64,000 nt of DNA from an uncultured Eubacteriales bacterium (GTDB taxonomy: Bacteria; Bacillota; Clostridia; Lachnospirales; Lachnospiraceae): positions 1 through 64,000 of the forward strand of contig UQYF01000007.1 of NCBI GenBank assembly GCA_900545175.1, in the 5' to 3' direction. Positions 25,647 through 35,411 of this stretch are shown one piece after another. The first letter of the stretch is position 1. Every line of letters begins with the position of its first letter. The notes beneath the pieces are model-generated. The model did no database searches. It was not told the DNA's origin and saw nothing but the letters and a program-made list of their open reading frames with translations. Position numbers and translations under genes: made by a program.

Positions 25647-27932
25647 TTAATGTCTGTAGTAATTTATGAGGCATCCGTCCAATATTATCTGTCTTTCATC
25701 GTCTGTCAGTTCGCCTATCTTTAATGTGAACTCATTAAGCTTATCCTTCACAACGTATGCCTTGACTTCGGATACTTTATCTCTTATCGCTGCTGCCGCA
25801 CCCGGAATGAATATGAAATCACCATTCTTAAACGGAAGCTCTCCTTCATCAATTATAAATGGGATGAGTCCCCAGTTGATAAGATTGGAGCGATATCTCT
25901 TAGTTGCATACTCATTTGCAATGTTAGCAAGACCGCCAAGCACTCTCTGACAGGAAGCTGCCTGCTCGCGCGCCGAACCGTCACCCGGCTTAACAGCAAA
26001 TATTGTGCTTCCGATTTCGGTGTCCGAAACCTTAAGCTCAGGATATGCTTCCTTAATCACTGTAAATGCACGCTTCACTTCATCGTTGCTCTCCATAGGA
26101 CATGCACCGCTTCTTCTTACCTCCTCGGCTGCCCTCATCTCCTTGGCAAGTCCGACATAAGCCGGATCCTTTCTTGAGAGTGTGAACTCTGCAAGTCCAA
26201 GAGGATTCGAACGATATGATGATGTCTCTCCGGAAGGAATAAGTTCATCCGTTGTCGTTACAGGATCATGAATCTCCGATACGACCTTGAGAAGAATATT
26301 ATCGGTGAGTGCAACCTGCTCCGGCCAATCCTTAATATTCGGCCCGAACTTAATCTCAACAGACGGGTCTGCAACTCCCTTGCTGTCAAACACTCTGTTC
26401 TCATATATTGTCTTATCAAAATGGTATGTAGGATTTGTAAATTCCACATCAACATCCGTAGCTGCTGTAAGATATCCCTTGTTAGCCGCTGTCGCTGCTA
26501 TAGAACGAGCATCCATAAGTGCAACTGAGGCAATCTGACCATTCTGTAACTTAGAACCCTCTCTATTAGGGAAGTTACGTGTTGAATGACGAATACTGAA
26601 TGCATTGTTAGCAGGCGTATCCCCGGCACCAAAGCAAGGTCCGCAGAATGCTGTCTTTACTATAGCTCCTGTCGTCATGAGGTCTGCAAGTCTGCCATTT
26701 CTTGCAAGCTCAGCATATATAGGAGTACTTGCAGGATATACGCTCAACGTAAATTCATCAGCACCAATGCTCTTGCCCTTCAAAATATCTGCCGCAGCAC
26801 AGATATTCTCAAAGCCGCCTCCTGCGCAGCCTGCTATAATTCCCTGCTCAACATAGAGCTTTCCATTTCTCACTTTGTCCTTTAATGTAAACGGAACCTT
26901 GTTGTCAAGGCTTACCACTGCACGCTTCTCAACATCGTCAAGAATGTCCATAAGATTTGCACTTAGTTCTTCAATAGTATATACATTGCTAGGGTGGAAA
27001 GGCATTGCAATCATAGGCTTAATTGTACTCAAATCGACATACACAACACCATCATAGTATGCGATATCGCCCGGATTAAGCTCGCTGTAGCACTCGCCAC
27101 GTCCATGCACCTCATAGAACTCTTTTACCTTCTCATCAGTTCTCCATATAGATGAAAGGCATGTTGTCTCAGTTGTCATTACATCAATGCCTATTCTGAA
27201 ATCGGCACTCAGATTAGAGACCCCCGGTCCAACGAACTCCATAACCTTATTCTTTACATATCCGTTGCCAAACACTGCTCCGATAATTGCAAGTGCAACA
27301 TCCTGAGGGCCAACTCCCTTCATCGGCTCGCCCATCAGATAAATTGCAACCACTCCCGGCATTGCAACATCATATGTCTTATTGAGAAGCTGCTTGGCAA
27401 GCTCACCGCCTCCCTCTCCTATAGCCATTGTGCCAAGCGCGCCATAACGTGTATGTGAATCAGAACCAAGAATCATGGCTCCGCACTCAGCTAACATTTC
27501 TCTTGCAAACTGATGGATAACTGCCTGATGAGGAGGTACATACACACCACCATACTTTTTTGCGCAGCTAAGTCCAAACATATGGTCGTCCTCATTTATA
27601 GTACCACCCACCGCACAAAGGCTGTTATGACAGTTGGTAAGTACATATGGCATAGGAAACTTTTCAAGACCTGAAGCCCTTGCCGTCTGTATGATTCCGA
27701 CAAAAGTAATATCATGTGATGTAAGCTTGTCAAATCTGATTTTAAGCTTGTCCATGTTATCGGAAGTATTATGCTTTTCTAAAATCGAATAAGCCATCGT
27801 CTCCTTCGATGCATCCTCTTTTGATACATTGCGGCCTGTCTTAGACTTGATGACAGCCGCTGCATCAGGTCCGTCCTCGACAACCTCATTTCCGTTTAAA
27901 AGCCATGCTCCGGCAGTGCCTAACTTAATCAT
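25647..27932 (-). CDS. Aconitase family hydratase
   Basis: A 761-aa aconitase-family [4Fe-4S] hydratase, most simply aconitate hydratase given the citrate synthase gene about 2.3 kb away. The cluster cysteines are visible in GCAGGGFENICAA and FCGPCFGAGDTP, and substrate-site stretches include ILGSDSHTRYGALGTMAIGEGGGELAKQLL. The C-terminal swivelling domain is present (YRSNLINWGLIPF). This clostridial version is often labelled only 'hydratase', so substrate assignment is inferred. AAGAGG lies 7 nt before the ATG at 27932; an ATG at 27962 also exists but lacks a good site. Confidence 0.8.
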   Translation of the reverse strand: MIKLGTAGAWLLNGNEVVEDGPDAAAVIKSKTGRNVSKEDASKETMAYSILEKHNTSDNMDKLKIRFDKLTSHDITFVGIIQTARASGLEKFPMPYVLTNCHNSLCAVGGTINEDDHMFGLSCAKKYGGVYVPPHQAVIHQFAREMLAECGAMILGSDSHTRYGALGTMAIGEGGGELAKQLLNKTYDVAMPGVVAIYLMGEPMKGVGPQDVALAIIGAVFGNGYVKNKVMEFVGPGVSNLSADFRIGIDVMTTETTCLSSIWRTDEKVKEFYEVHGRGECYSELNPGDIAYYDGVVYVDLSTIKPMIAMPFHPSNVYTIEELSANLMDILDDVEKRAVVSLDNKVPFTLKDKVRNGKLYVEQGIIAGCAGGGFENICAAADILKGKSIGADEFTLSVYPASTPIYAELARNGRLADLMTTGAIVKTAFCGPCFGAGDTPANNAFSIRHSTRNFPNREGSKLQNGQIASVALMDARSIAATAANKGYLTAATDVDVEFTNPTYHFDKTIYENRVFDSKGVADPSVEIKFGPNIKDWPEQVALTDNILLKVVSEIHDPVTTTDELIPSGETSSYRSNPLGLAEFTLSRKDPAYVGLAKEMRAAEEVRRSGACPMESNDEVKRAFTVIKEAYPELKVSDTEIGSTIFAVKPGDGSAREQAASCQRVLGGLANIANEYATKRYRSNLINWGLIPFIIDEGELPFKNGDFIFIPGAAAAIRDKVSEVKAYVVKDKLNEFTLKIGELTDDERQIILDGCLINYYRH

Positions 27933-28048
27933 ACACATCCTCTTCCCGCGCCGACAACGCATTTTATCTTAATAATGTCAAGTTCAAAAGCTTTGACTCA
28001 ACTTGATATCTGCGGCTTATTCCGCATCATAACCGCTAAAACCTGCTG

Positions 28049-28999
28049 CTATTCTTCCTGTGCACACTCGGCAATCATCTCATCTGTCCAGCGAAGAATA
28101 TCATTGTACACTTCTTCTTTGCCAAACTCATTGAGTATCTCATGCCTCATCTGCGGATATATCTTCACCTGAAGCTTCTCAATTCCAGCCTGCTTGTACT
28201 GCTCATAGGTCTTCATGACACCAACTCCATACTGCCCAACCGGATCCTCTGCACCTGAAAGTATATATATAGGCAGCTCTTTGGGAACATTGTTGGCAGT
28301 CCTGTCATCACAGTCCTCACGAACCAGCGTCAATAGTGCCTTGAAACCATCAACCGTAAAAATAAAGTCACACAGCGGGTCATTTTTAAAGTCATCTACA
28401 ACTTTATCATCCCTGCACATCCAGTCGCTCTCCGTGCGAGGATTATCAATTCTTGCACAGTACTTTCCAAAACCGAGCTCTGTAAGGAAATCACTTCTGT
28501 GCCGCTCGCCTCTTAGCTTACCGACAATACCTGCAACAGTAAGCCCGGCTCCTGTCTCAGCAGGTGTCTGAAATCCTGTTCCAAGTATAAGACATGCATC
28601 AATATCATCACCATATATCGATATGAATCTTCTCGTGATATAGCTTCCCATGCTATGTCCAAGCATAATATATGGCACAACAGGATAAAGCTCCTTCATA
28701 TGCTTCTGAAGTCTGTGCTCATCCTTGACAATAAGGTGCGCTCCATCTTTACCTATATAACCGAAATCCGAAGGGGACGCTGCCGTCTTTCCATGTCCAA
28801 GGTGGTCATCACCCACCACCAGATATCCGTTATCAGCCATGAAACATGCGAAATCATCGTATCTCTCAACGCGCTCTGCCATACCATGTACGATATGAAG
28901 TACAGCTTTGACTACACCATCCTCCGGCGACCACTCAACCGTATGAACACGGTTAACGCCATCACATGATTTAAAATAAAATTCTCTCTTATTTGCCAT
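28049..28999 (-). CDS. Alpha/beta hydrolase (monoacylglycerol lipase / PldB-like)
   Basis: A serine hydrolase of 316 aa from the S33/PldB group. VHGMAERVERYDDFACFMADNGY is the oxyanion-side signature, MLGHSMGSYI carries the nucleophile Ser, and YPQMRHEILNE contains the catalytic His. DHLGHGKTA is typical of monoacylglycerol lipase-like enzymes. It has no signal peptide, so it is cytoplasmic and probably acts on lysophospholipids or monoglycerides. GGGAG sits just before the ATG. Confidence 0.85.
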   Translation of the reverse strand: MANKREFYFKSCDGVNRVHTVEWSPEDGVVKAVLHIVHGMAERVERYDDFACFMADNGYLVVGDDHLGHGKTAASPSDFGYIGKDGAHLIVKDEHRLQKHMKELYPVVPYIMLGHSMGSYITRRFISIYGDDIDACLILGTGFQTPAETGAGLTVAGIVGKLRGERHRSDFLTELGFGKYCARIDNPRTESDWMCRDDKVVDDFKNDPLCDFIFTVDGFKALLTLVREDCDDRTANNVPKELPIYILSGAEDPVGQYGVGVMKTYEQYKQAGIEKLQVKIYPQMRHEILNEFGKEEVYNDILRWTDEMIAECAQEE

Positions 29000-29112
29000 T
29001 CTCCCACTCCCTTCTGTCTTTATTTTTCAGGCTTTTGCGTAATCACATATCTAAAAGCCGGACATTATATAATTTTACCGGTAAAATTACACAGCCGTCT
29101 ATTTATTCACAT

Positions 29113-30159
29113 TTATCTCTTAATCTCATATTCCTGTCTCATGAGATTATAGATTGACTTCTTGTCATCGATAATGTTGAAATCGCCATGAATTGTATGC
29201 TTGATTACTGATGTAGCGACAGCGAAATCGACAATATCCTTCGGCTCCATTTTTTCCATAAGTGCATATATAAGACCACTTGCAAATGCATCTCCGCCGC
29301 CGACACGGTCAAGAATATTGAATCTGAAGGTCTTGCTCTCATAAGTCTCACCGTCATACCATAAATATGCCTTCAGTGAGTTCTCACTTCCTGTATGAAC
29401 ATAACGTACATGGCGTGCTATAGCCATAAAATCATATCTTGCGTGAAGCTCCTTAAATATCTTGTCCTGCTCCTTAAATGAAGGCTGCATGCTCATTCCA
29501 TCCTTCATATCCTTTCCATCCGGTCCGACAAGATTAAGCGGCTCTATTCCGATAAGCACATCTACATAAGGAAGATAGCTTGTTATGCAGTCTCTCGCTT
29601 CCTGCCAGCCCCAGAGAGCGCTTCTGTAATTTCCGTCAAAGCTTACAATCATATCAAGCTCTTTTGCCGCCTGTAATGCCATCATAATCATATCACGGCA
29701 GTTAGCTGAGAGTGCAGGAGTAATTCCGCTAAGATGCAGCCAGTCAAAATCCTTAAGCAGTTCCTTAAAATCTATCTGTGAGTAATCATATGCCGCAAAA
29801 GATGAATTAGCTCTGTCATAGATTACCTTAGATGAGCGCACTGCATAACCTTCCTCAAGGTAATATATTCCGAGACGGTTCCCCGCATAAATTGCTTTTG
29901 ACATATGTACATCATTCGAGCGCAGGAAGCGTATCGCAGACTTACCTACCGAATTAGGAGGAACAACAGTAAAAAGTGTACTGTCAACTCCCATATTTGC
30001 AAGACCTGCTGCCACGTTCGCCTCAGCGCCTCCGTAATTGATTGTATATGAATTTGCCATACGAATCTTTTCAAAATTAGGAGGTGACAGACGAAGAAGC
30101 ACTTCTCCTATTGTAATAAACTTAATATCCTTGATATCTTTTAAGATTTTTTTTGCCAT
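29113..30159 (-). CDS. PfkB family sugar kinase (2-keto-3-deoxygluconate kinase-like)
   Basis: A 348-aa ribokinase-fold kinase. The N-terminal GEVLLRLSPPNFEKI and GGAEANVAAGLANMG, and the C-terminal anion hole and base GGGDAFASG, define the PfkB family. The combination with LRLSPP is common in KDG kinases (kdgK), which would phosphorylate 2-dehydro-3-deoxygluconate from pectin or uronate breakdown, but no other genes of that pathway are adjacent. GGAGG lies 8 nt before the ATG at 30159. The upstream in-frame extension to 30282 overlaps citrate synthase and is rejected. Confidence 0.75.
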   Translation of the reverse strand: MAKKILKDIKDIKFITIGEVLLRLSPPNFEKIRMANSYTINYGGAEANVAAGLANMGVDSTLFTVVPPNSVGKSAIRFLRSNDVHMSKAIYAGNRLGIYYLEEGYAVRSSKVIYDRANSSFAAYDYSQIDFKELLKDFDWLHLSGITPALSANCRDMIMMALQAAKELDMIVSFDGNYRSALWGWQEARDCITSYLPYVDVLIGIEPLNLVGPDGKDMKDGMSMQPSFKEQDKIFKELHARYDFMAIARHVRYVHTGSENSLKAYLWYDGETYESKTFRFNILDRVGGGDAFASGLIYALMEKMEPKDIVDFAVATSVIKHTIHGDFNIIDDKKSIYNLMRQEYEIKR

Positions 30160-30211
30160 TAATCGAACCTCCGATTTAAAATTATTGACATTACTGCTGA
30201 ATTTATCCACA

Positions 30212-31612
30212 TTATTTCCAGTTATCGTTGACATCCCCGATACGGTGTTCAATATCATAATAAGGCTTATGCCAGCCGACATACTTGTATGCCGGACGAA
30301 TAATCTTACCTTTATTTACAAGCTCCTCAAGACGATGTGCACTCCAGCCTGATATACGCGAAATTGCAAATATAGGTGTGAACAGTTCCTCCGGTATTCC
30401 AAGCATAGTATATACAAATCCACTATAAAAATCCACATTAGCACAAATTGGCTTGAACAGTCTCCTTCTCTGGGCTATGAGATTTCCGGCTATACGTTCG
30501 ATGCGGTCTAAAAGCTCGAATTCCTTTGTAAGTCCCTTCTCCTCGGAAAGACTCCTGGCATATTTTTTCAATATAACCTCTCTAGGGTCGGACAGTGTGT
30601 AAACCGCATGTCCCATACCATATATAAGACCAGCGCCATCGAATGCCTGCTTATCGAGAATCTTGACAAGATAATCTTCTATCTCTTTCTCGTCTTCCCA
30701 GTTTTTCACATTTTCCTTGATATTCTCAATCATGTGCGTAACTTTAAGGTTCGCACCACCATGTCTTGGTCCCTTTAACGATGCTATGGAAGCTGCAATG
30801 GCTGAATAGGTATCTGTTCCAGATGAAGTGACAACATGTGTTGTAAAAGTGGAGTTATTACCTCCTCCATGCTCAGCGTGAAGCACAAGCGCTACATCGA
30901 GAACTCTTGCCTCAAGCTCTGTATATTTGCCGTCCGGTCTTAACATACGAAGAATGTTCTCAGCCGTAGAGCAGTTCTTGTCAGGGTTGCGGATTAAAAG
31001 AACGTCATCCATCTTGAAATGACGATACGAATGATATGCATAAACTGAAATTATAGGCATCTTGCCTATAAGCTGCAAAGACTGGCGCAGCACATTAGCC
31101 GGAGAAATATCCTCAGGATTATCATCATAAGAATATAATGTGACAATACTCTTTAAAAGAGCATTCATGATATTGGCACTCGGTGCCTTCATAATAACAT
31201 CGCGCACAAAATGTCCCGAAAGCTCCTGAAGCTCGGACAAAATACCAATAAATCTCTCAAGCTGCTCTTCTGTAGGCAGCTCACCAAACAGCAGCAGATA
31301 AGTAGTCTCCTCAAAAGCATATCTTCTGCCGTTAAGACCCTCTATCAAATCTGCCACATTATAGCCCTGGTAATATAATTCACCATCTATCGGTGTCTTT
31401 ACACCATCTATCGACTTATATGAGACGACATCCGATATCTCTGTAAGACCTGTAAGAACACCCTTACCATTAGCATCTCGAAGTCCTCTCTTTACATCAT
31501 ATTCCTCGTACAGATCAAGATTGATTGCACCGGAGGTCATACAATATTTTACCAGCTCCTCAAATTCTGCATTATGCTTCTCATCAAGAGCCATCATTTC
31601 ATGATTATTCAT
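30212..31612 (-). CDS. Citrate synthase
   Basis: A 466-aa type II-fold citrate synthase condensing oxaloacetate with acetyl-CoA. It has HAEHGGGNNSTFTTHVVTSSGTD (with the first active-site His), GPRHGGAN and GMGHAVYTLSDPR. The N-terminal extension of about 60 residues is typical of clostridial citrate synthases. GGGGG precedes the ATG at 31612; the longer frame to 31738 runs into the upstream structured element. With the aconitase-family gene it suggests an oxidative branch from citrate; no isocitrate dehydrogenase was seen. A methylcitrate role cannot be excluded. Confidence 0.9.
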   Translation of the reverse strand: MNNHEMMALDEKHNAEFEELVKYCMTSGAINLDLYEEYDVKRGLRDANGKGVLTGLTEISDVVSYKSIDGVKTPIDGELYYQGYNVADLIEGLNGRRYAFEETTYLLLFGELPTEEQLERFIGILSELQELSGHFVRDVIMKAPSANIMNALLKSIVTLYSYDDNPEDISPANVLRQSLQLIGKMPIISVYAYHSYRHFKMDDVLLIRNPDKNCSTAENILRMLRPDGKYTELEARVLDVALVLHAEHGGGNNSTFTTHVVTSSGTDTYSAIAASIASLKGPRHGGANLKVTHMIENIKENVKNWEDEKEIEDYLVKILDKQAFDGAGLIYGMGHAVYTLSDPREVILKKYARSLSEEKGLTKEFELLDRIERIAGNLIAQRRRLFKPICANVDFYSGFVYTMLGIPEELFTPIFAISRISGWSAHRLEELVNKGKIIRPAYKYVGWHKPYYDIEHRIGDVNDNWK

Positions 31613-31726
31613 GGTATTGCCCCCTTCGAACTTTAATACTTTAAAGATTACAACAATTTTGTTAAAAAAGCAATCATTACTTGTTATTGCTTGAACTGAC
31701 GACTTTAATTTGATATAATGATGTGA

Positions 31727-31910
31727 TATCAGAGCCAAAAGTTCAAAAAGCCGTTCATGCCTGCATGATAATGCTTTTTAATCAGGGCTGTGCAGGACAT
31801 GCGGATGCAGTAATTTATGCAGCAGATTAACCGAATCCGATTGTTTTTGGATTGCGATATCACATTGCTATTGGGCAATTCGCATTATATCGCTTATTTT
31901 TTAGTTGAAA
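31727..31910 (+). promoter_or_regulatory. Structured leader element, copy 2 (upstream of manC)
   Basis: Same plan as 4711-4860: AGCC (31733-31736) with GGCT (31786-31789), AAAAAGC (31745-31751) with GCTTTTT (31773-31779), and CATG/CATG around a CCTG loop (31756-31767). Compared with copy 1, the inner stem G-C becomes A-T and two outer-stem pairs also change on both sides. A second stem GGATTGC/GCAATTC is again present. It could be a leader RNA or attenuator of manC. Confidence 0.5.
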
Positions 31911-31925
31911 GGATTTTATTAAATC

Positions 31926-33227
31926 ATGAATATTATTTTGTTATCAGGTGGTTCAGGCCAGCGTCTATGGCCACTCTCAAATACTGTCCGTTCCAAGCAG
32001 TTCATACCGCTTCTGACCAATGAAAACGGTGAGCAGGAGTCCATGGTTCAGCGAGTATACCGTCAGATTACGACTGTAGAGCCGGACACTAACGTAGTAA
32101 TAGCAACAGGAAAACGTCAGGTCGGAACGATAAAGCACCAGCTTGGCAATAAAGTTTCCATATGTATCGAGCCTTGCAGAAGGGATACATTCCCGGCAAT
32201 AGCACTTGCAAGTGCATTCTTGGCAAGCGTTAAAAATGTTGACCCGGACGAACCTGTTGTGGTATGTCCTGTCGACCCTTATGTAAATCTTGATTACTTT
32301 GAAGCTGTCAAAAAGCTCTCAGCTCTTGCCGCCACAGGACAGTCAAATCTGTCTCTTCTTGGAATAGCTCCTACATTTCCAAGCTCCAGCTACGGCTATA
32401 TAATGCCTGAAAGCAAGGATACAGTAAGCCGTGTAAGCCGCTTTATAGAAAAGCCTGATGAAGCTGCCGCTGCTGAGTACATTGAGCAGGGCGCACTCTG
32501 GAACGGTGGTGTATTCGCATACAAGCTTTCATATCTTCTTGATATCTCAAGAAAAATGCTCGGAAGTGCCGATTATCAGACACTCTATGACAATTATGAG
32601 GAGCTTACTAAGATAAGCTTCGACTACGCTGTTGTTGAAAAGGAAAAGAATATACAGTGCCTGCGTTTTTCCGGCGAATGGAGAGATGTCGGCTCATGGG
32701 ATGCATTTACAGACGTTATGGACAGCGCTGCTATAGGAAATGTCCAGATGGCAGACTGCACTGACACTAATGTCATAAACCAGCTTGACCTTCCTGTTAT
32801 CTGTGTCGGTCTTAAAGACATTGTCGTATCTGTCGGCTGCGATGGTGTTCTTGTGTCCGACAAGTCAAAAAGCAGCACAATCAAGCCTTATGTTGACAAG
32901 CTTGACCCTATGGCGCGTTTTGAGGAGAAGGCATGGGGCAGCTTCACAATTCTCGATATACAGCCGGAATCACTCACAATCAAGATTATCCTTCGTCCGG
33001 GCAATGAACTGAAATATCACAGCCATGAACACAGAGACGAAGTATGGACTGTACTGTCCGGAACAGGCTACGCTATCGTTGACGATGTCCGCCGCGAAGT
33101 AAAAGCCGGTGATGTTATCACACTTCCTGTCGGATGCCGCCATACAATCCATGCAAAGAGCGAATTGCAGGTAATTGAAGTCCAGACCGGTGCAATACTT
33201 GACGCTGATGACAAAATCAAATATTAA
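31926..33227 (+). CDS. manC: Mannose-1-phosphate guanylyltransferase with C-terminal cupin
   Basis: A 433-aa ManC-type enzyme forming GDP-mannose from mannose-1-phosphate and GTP. The N-terminal nucleotidyltransferase signature is LSGGSGQRLWPLSNTVRSKQF, with RFIEKPD and WNGGVFAY downstream. The C-terminal about 110 residues form a cupin (GNELKYHSHEHRDEVWTVLSGTGYAIVDD) like the isomerase half of bifunctional enzymes. It feeds gmd and fcl (39.6-41.7 kb). It is followed after 39 bp by a GT2 gene on the same strand. The structured element at 31727-31910 lies just upstream. Confidence 0.92.
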   Translation: MNIILLSGGSGQRLWPLSNTVRSKQFIPLLTNENGEQESMVQRVYRQITTVEPDTNVVIATGKRQVGTIKHQLGNKVSICIEPCRRDTFPAIALASAFLASVKNVDPDEPVVVCPVDPYVNLDYFEAVKKLSALAATGQSNLSLLGIAPTFPSSSYGYIMPESKDTVSRVSRFIEKPDEAAAAEYIEQGALWNGGVFAYKLSYLLDISRKMLGSADYQTLYDNYEELTKISFDYAVVEKEKNIQCLRFSGEWRDVGSWDAFTDVMDSAAIGNVQMADCTDTNVINQLDLPVICVGLKDIVVSVGCDGVLVSDKSKSSTIKPYVDKLDPMARFEEKAWGSFTILDIQPESLTIKIILRPGNELKYHSHEHRDEVWTVLSGTGYAIVDDVRREVKAGDVITLPVGCRHTIHAKSELQVIEVQTGAILDADDKIKY

Positions 33228-33266
33228 TATCCGCAAGTCAGCAGTATATTCAGAAAGGCACTTATA

Positions 33267-34223
33267 ATGGCACCTATTTTATATATTGTTATTCCATGTT
33301 ATAACGAAGAATCTGTTCTTCCGATAACTTCAGGAATGTTTCTCGATAAACTTAATAGTCTTATCTGGACAGATAAAATAGCCCATGAAAGCCGTATTTT
33401 ATTTGTCAATGATGGTTCATCGGACAATACGTGGAATATTATTTCCAATCTATGTGACAAGGACGAACACTTTTGTTCGCTCTGCCTGTCACGTAATTTC
33501 GGGCATCAGTCCGCACTGCTTGCGGGTCTCATGGAAGCAAAAGAGCATGCCGACATCACAATAAGCATTGACTGTGACGGTCAGGATGACATTGATGCTA
33601 TGGATAACATGGTCGCAGCTTACTTAAACGGCGCAGATGTCGTGTATGGTGTGCGCTCAGACAGACACACGGACAGCTTCTTTAAACGCAGCAGTGCCAT
33701 TTTCTTTTACAAACTGATGAATAAGCTCGGCTGCAACACAGTCTATAATCATGCTGATTACAGACTCTTAGACCGCCGCTTTTTAAATGAGCTTTCCAAT
33801 TATGAAGAGACAAATCTGTTCCTGCGCGGTCTTATTCCGATGGTCGGATTTAACAGCACATGCGTATATTATGAGCGTCATACACGAATTGCAGGAAAAA
33901 GCCATTACCCTCTTTCAAAGATGATTAATTTTGCGATTGACGGAATAACAAGTCTCAGTGTGAAGCCTATCCGCCTGATTACAGGCTTCGGAGTCATTGT
34001 ATCACTTCTAGGCTTTATCGGTATTATATGGGCAATTATAATGTTCCTTGCCGGAAATACTGTAGCCGGCTGGTCAAGTATGGTATGCATGATATGCTTT
34101 ATCGGCGGTATTCAACTGTTAAGTCTCGGTGTAATCGGTGAGTATGTCGGCAAAATGTATTTAGAGACAAAGAAACGTCCACGCTATATTATTAAGGATA
34201 AAAAAGGTTCCGCTTTTAAATAA
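33267..34223 (+). CDS. GT2 glycosyltransferase, polyprenyl-phosphate sugar type (GtrB/DPM-like)
   Basis: A 318-aa family 2 glycosyltransferase. VIPCYNEESVLP starts the GT-A domain, SIDCDGQDD carries the metal site, and SVLFVNDGSSDNT-like FVNDGSSDNTW and LSRNFGHQSALLAGL are typical of bactoprenol glucosyltransferases and dolichol-phosphate mannose synthases. Two C-terminal membrane helices (about 235-285) fit the GtrB type. It probably loads a sugar onto undecaprenyl phosphate, producing donors for GT-C enzymes such as those at 4915 and 11119. AAAGG lies upstream of the ATG, and it is likely co-transcribed with manC. Confidence 0.85.
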   Translation: MAPILYIVIPCYNEESVLPITSGMFLDKLNSLIWTDKIAHESRILFVNDGSSDNTWNIISNLCDKDEHFCSLCLSRNFGHQSALLAGLMEAKEHADITISIDCDGQDDIDAMDNMVAAYLNGADVVYGVRSDRHTDSFFKRSSAIFFYKLMNKLGCNTVYNHADYRLLDRRFLNELSNYEETNLFLRGLIPMVGFNSTCVYYERHTRIAGKSHYPLSKMINFAIDGITSLSVKPIRLITGFGVIVSLLGFIGIIWAIIMFLAGNTVAGWSSMVCMICFIGGIQLLSLGVIGEYVGKMYLETKKRPRYIIKDKKGSAFK

Positions 34224-34369
34224 CAGTAACTATGCAGAGCCAACTGACATATTATCAAAACCGCAAATTGACATGTGTTTTCGGCTGCATGGCTGCTTTC
34301 GCAAGCGCTTTTGACCAGAATATTTATCAAAGATATTCGCAATCAGCTTTCGTTTCCTGCCTATATAAA

Positions 34370-34414
34370 TGCGTGGGACAGAATGATTTTATAATATACA
34401 TTCTGTCCCACGCA
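34370..34414 (+). terminator. Terminator of the manC-GT2 unit
   Basis: TGCGTGGGACAGAAT (34370-34384) pairs perfectly with 34400-34414 around a 15-nt loop, followed by TTTGTTTT on the plus strand. It also faces the end of the convergent minus-strand gene at 34421, so it may serve both. Confidence 0.85.
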
Positions 34415-34420
34415 TTTGTT

Positions 34421-35266
34421 TTACATAAAATTTTCTATTTTCCAGAGCACATTGACAAGCTCTTTGTTGACGCTCTCCATTATCCTCTTTGTATCAATAT
34501 AAAATTCCTTATCACTGCAATAATTATTTAAAACCTTGGTGTACGCCTGTGCAAGCTTGTGCATATCATAGCGAAAATCCTGTGAAAAATATCTTGAAAA
34601 AACGCAGTCCCACTCTTGTGTAATTACTCTGTCAAAATCAGCTATGCTCATCATAATAACCGTATTATCAAAAACCGCATATTCACTATTCTTCACCTTA
34701 TCCGTCTCACTGCATTCTTCGGTATTGTCACATACTCTTCCATTCTCCTTAAACCACATTGCACTATATGCGCCTGACATGAGTCCGTTCACAACCCGTC
34801 TTGCCGTATTTTCGATTCTGTGAAGCTCAGGAAACAATATCATATTCAGCATGTCGCCGTATGCATCCACAACCTTTACCAATACTCTCCAGTCTTTTTT
34901 AATGCATTCCTCCACAACCTGTGTAAGCCTTGTACAATACTCATCCTCTATACTTATAATATATGTCTGTGAAGTTATATTGATTCTGAGCTCCGTTCCT
35001 GTGCTTTTCTCAAAAAAATCCATATTTATATACCATGTATACGATATTCCGCATATCGAATTACTGTATACTATCTCATATGATATTCTTCTTCCCTCCG
35101 AATATGAGAGCGGCGCAACCTTCTTAGTATATGCAGGCTCGGACAGCATGTTATCCACCATGCCTTTTTCCTGAATACATTTGCTTACTTTATCAACATA
35201 TTCTGTATAGCCATCAATTTCCGTTCTGCACTGTGATGCTATATATCTAACCAGACTACTTTCCAT
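34421..35266 (-). CDS. Hypothetical protein
   Basis: A 281-aa protein that I do not recognise. It has no signal peptide or membrane segment and mixed alpha/beta composition. The N-terminal half has alternating strands (ISYEIVYSNSICGISYTWYINMDFF, ELRINITSQTYIISI), followed by helical stretches (EDEYCTRLTQVVEECIKKDWRVLVKVVDAYGDML; MHKLAQAYTKVLNNYC). GGAG lies 9 nt before the ATG at 35266; the frame opens at a TTG at 35284. It is the gene immediately beyond the small-peptide/regulator pair, on the regulator's strand, and could be a target of it. Confidence 0.5.
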   Translation of the reverse strand: MESSLVRYIASQCRTEIDGYTEYVDKVSKCIQEKGMVDNMLSEPAYTKKVAPLSYSEGRRISYEIVYSNSICGISYTWYINMDFFEKSTGTELRINITSQTYIISIEDEYCTRLTQVVEECIKKDWRVLVKVVDAYGDMLNMILFPELHRIENTARRVVNGLMSGAYSAMWFKENGRVCDNTEECSETDKVKNSEYAVFDNTVIMMSIADFDRVITQEWDCVFSRYFSQDFRYDMHKLAQAYTKVLNNYCSDKEFYIDTKRIMESVNKELVNVLWKIENFM

Positions 35267-35331
35267 ACATAATATCTCCAACAATATAAATACTTTATCA
35301 TGGTATTATCCCATATTCCGATACAAAAGTA

Positions 35332-35376
35332 ACCTGCCAGAGTTGTCAAATTTCATTTTTGACAACTCTGGCAGGT
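35332..35376. repeat. 19-bp-stem palindrome, related to 54038-54058
   Basis: CCTGCCAGAGTTGTCAAA pairs with its exact complement after a 7-nt loop (stem 35332-35350 with 35358-35376). The left arm recurs with one mismatch over 21 bp at 54038-54058. It may serve as terminator for minus-strand transcripts running through the peptide gene, though the following T-run is weak (TTACTTTTG). Confidence 0.55.
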
Positions 35377-35411
35377 CACAGCAGCCAATAATACATTTAT
35401 AATCTAATAAT

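Noticed and set aside
30160..30282. N-terminal extension of the PfkB-family kinase
   Set aside because: It overlaps the end of citrate synthase and is not needed; a strong GGAGG-spaced ATG exists at 30159.
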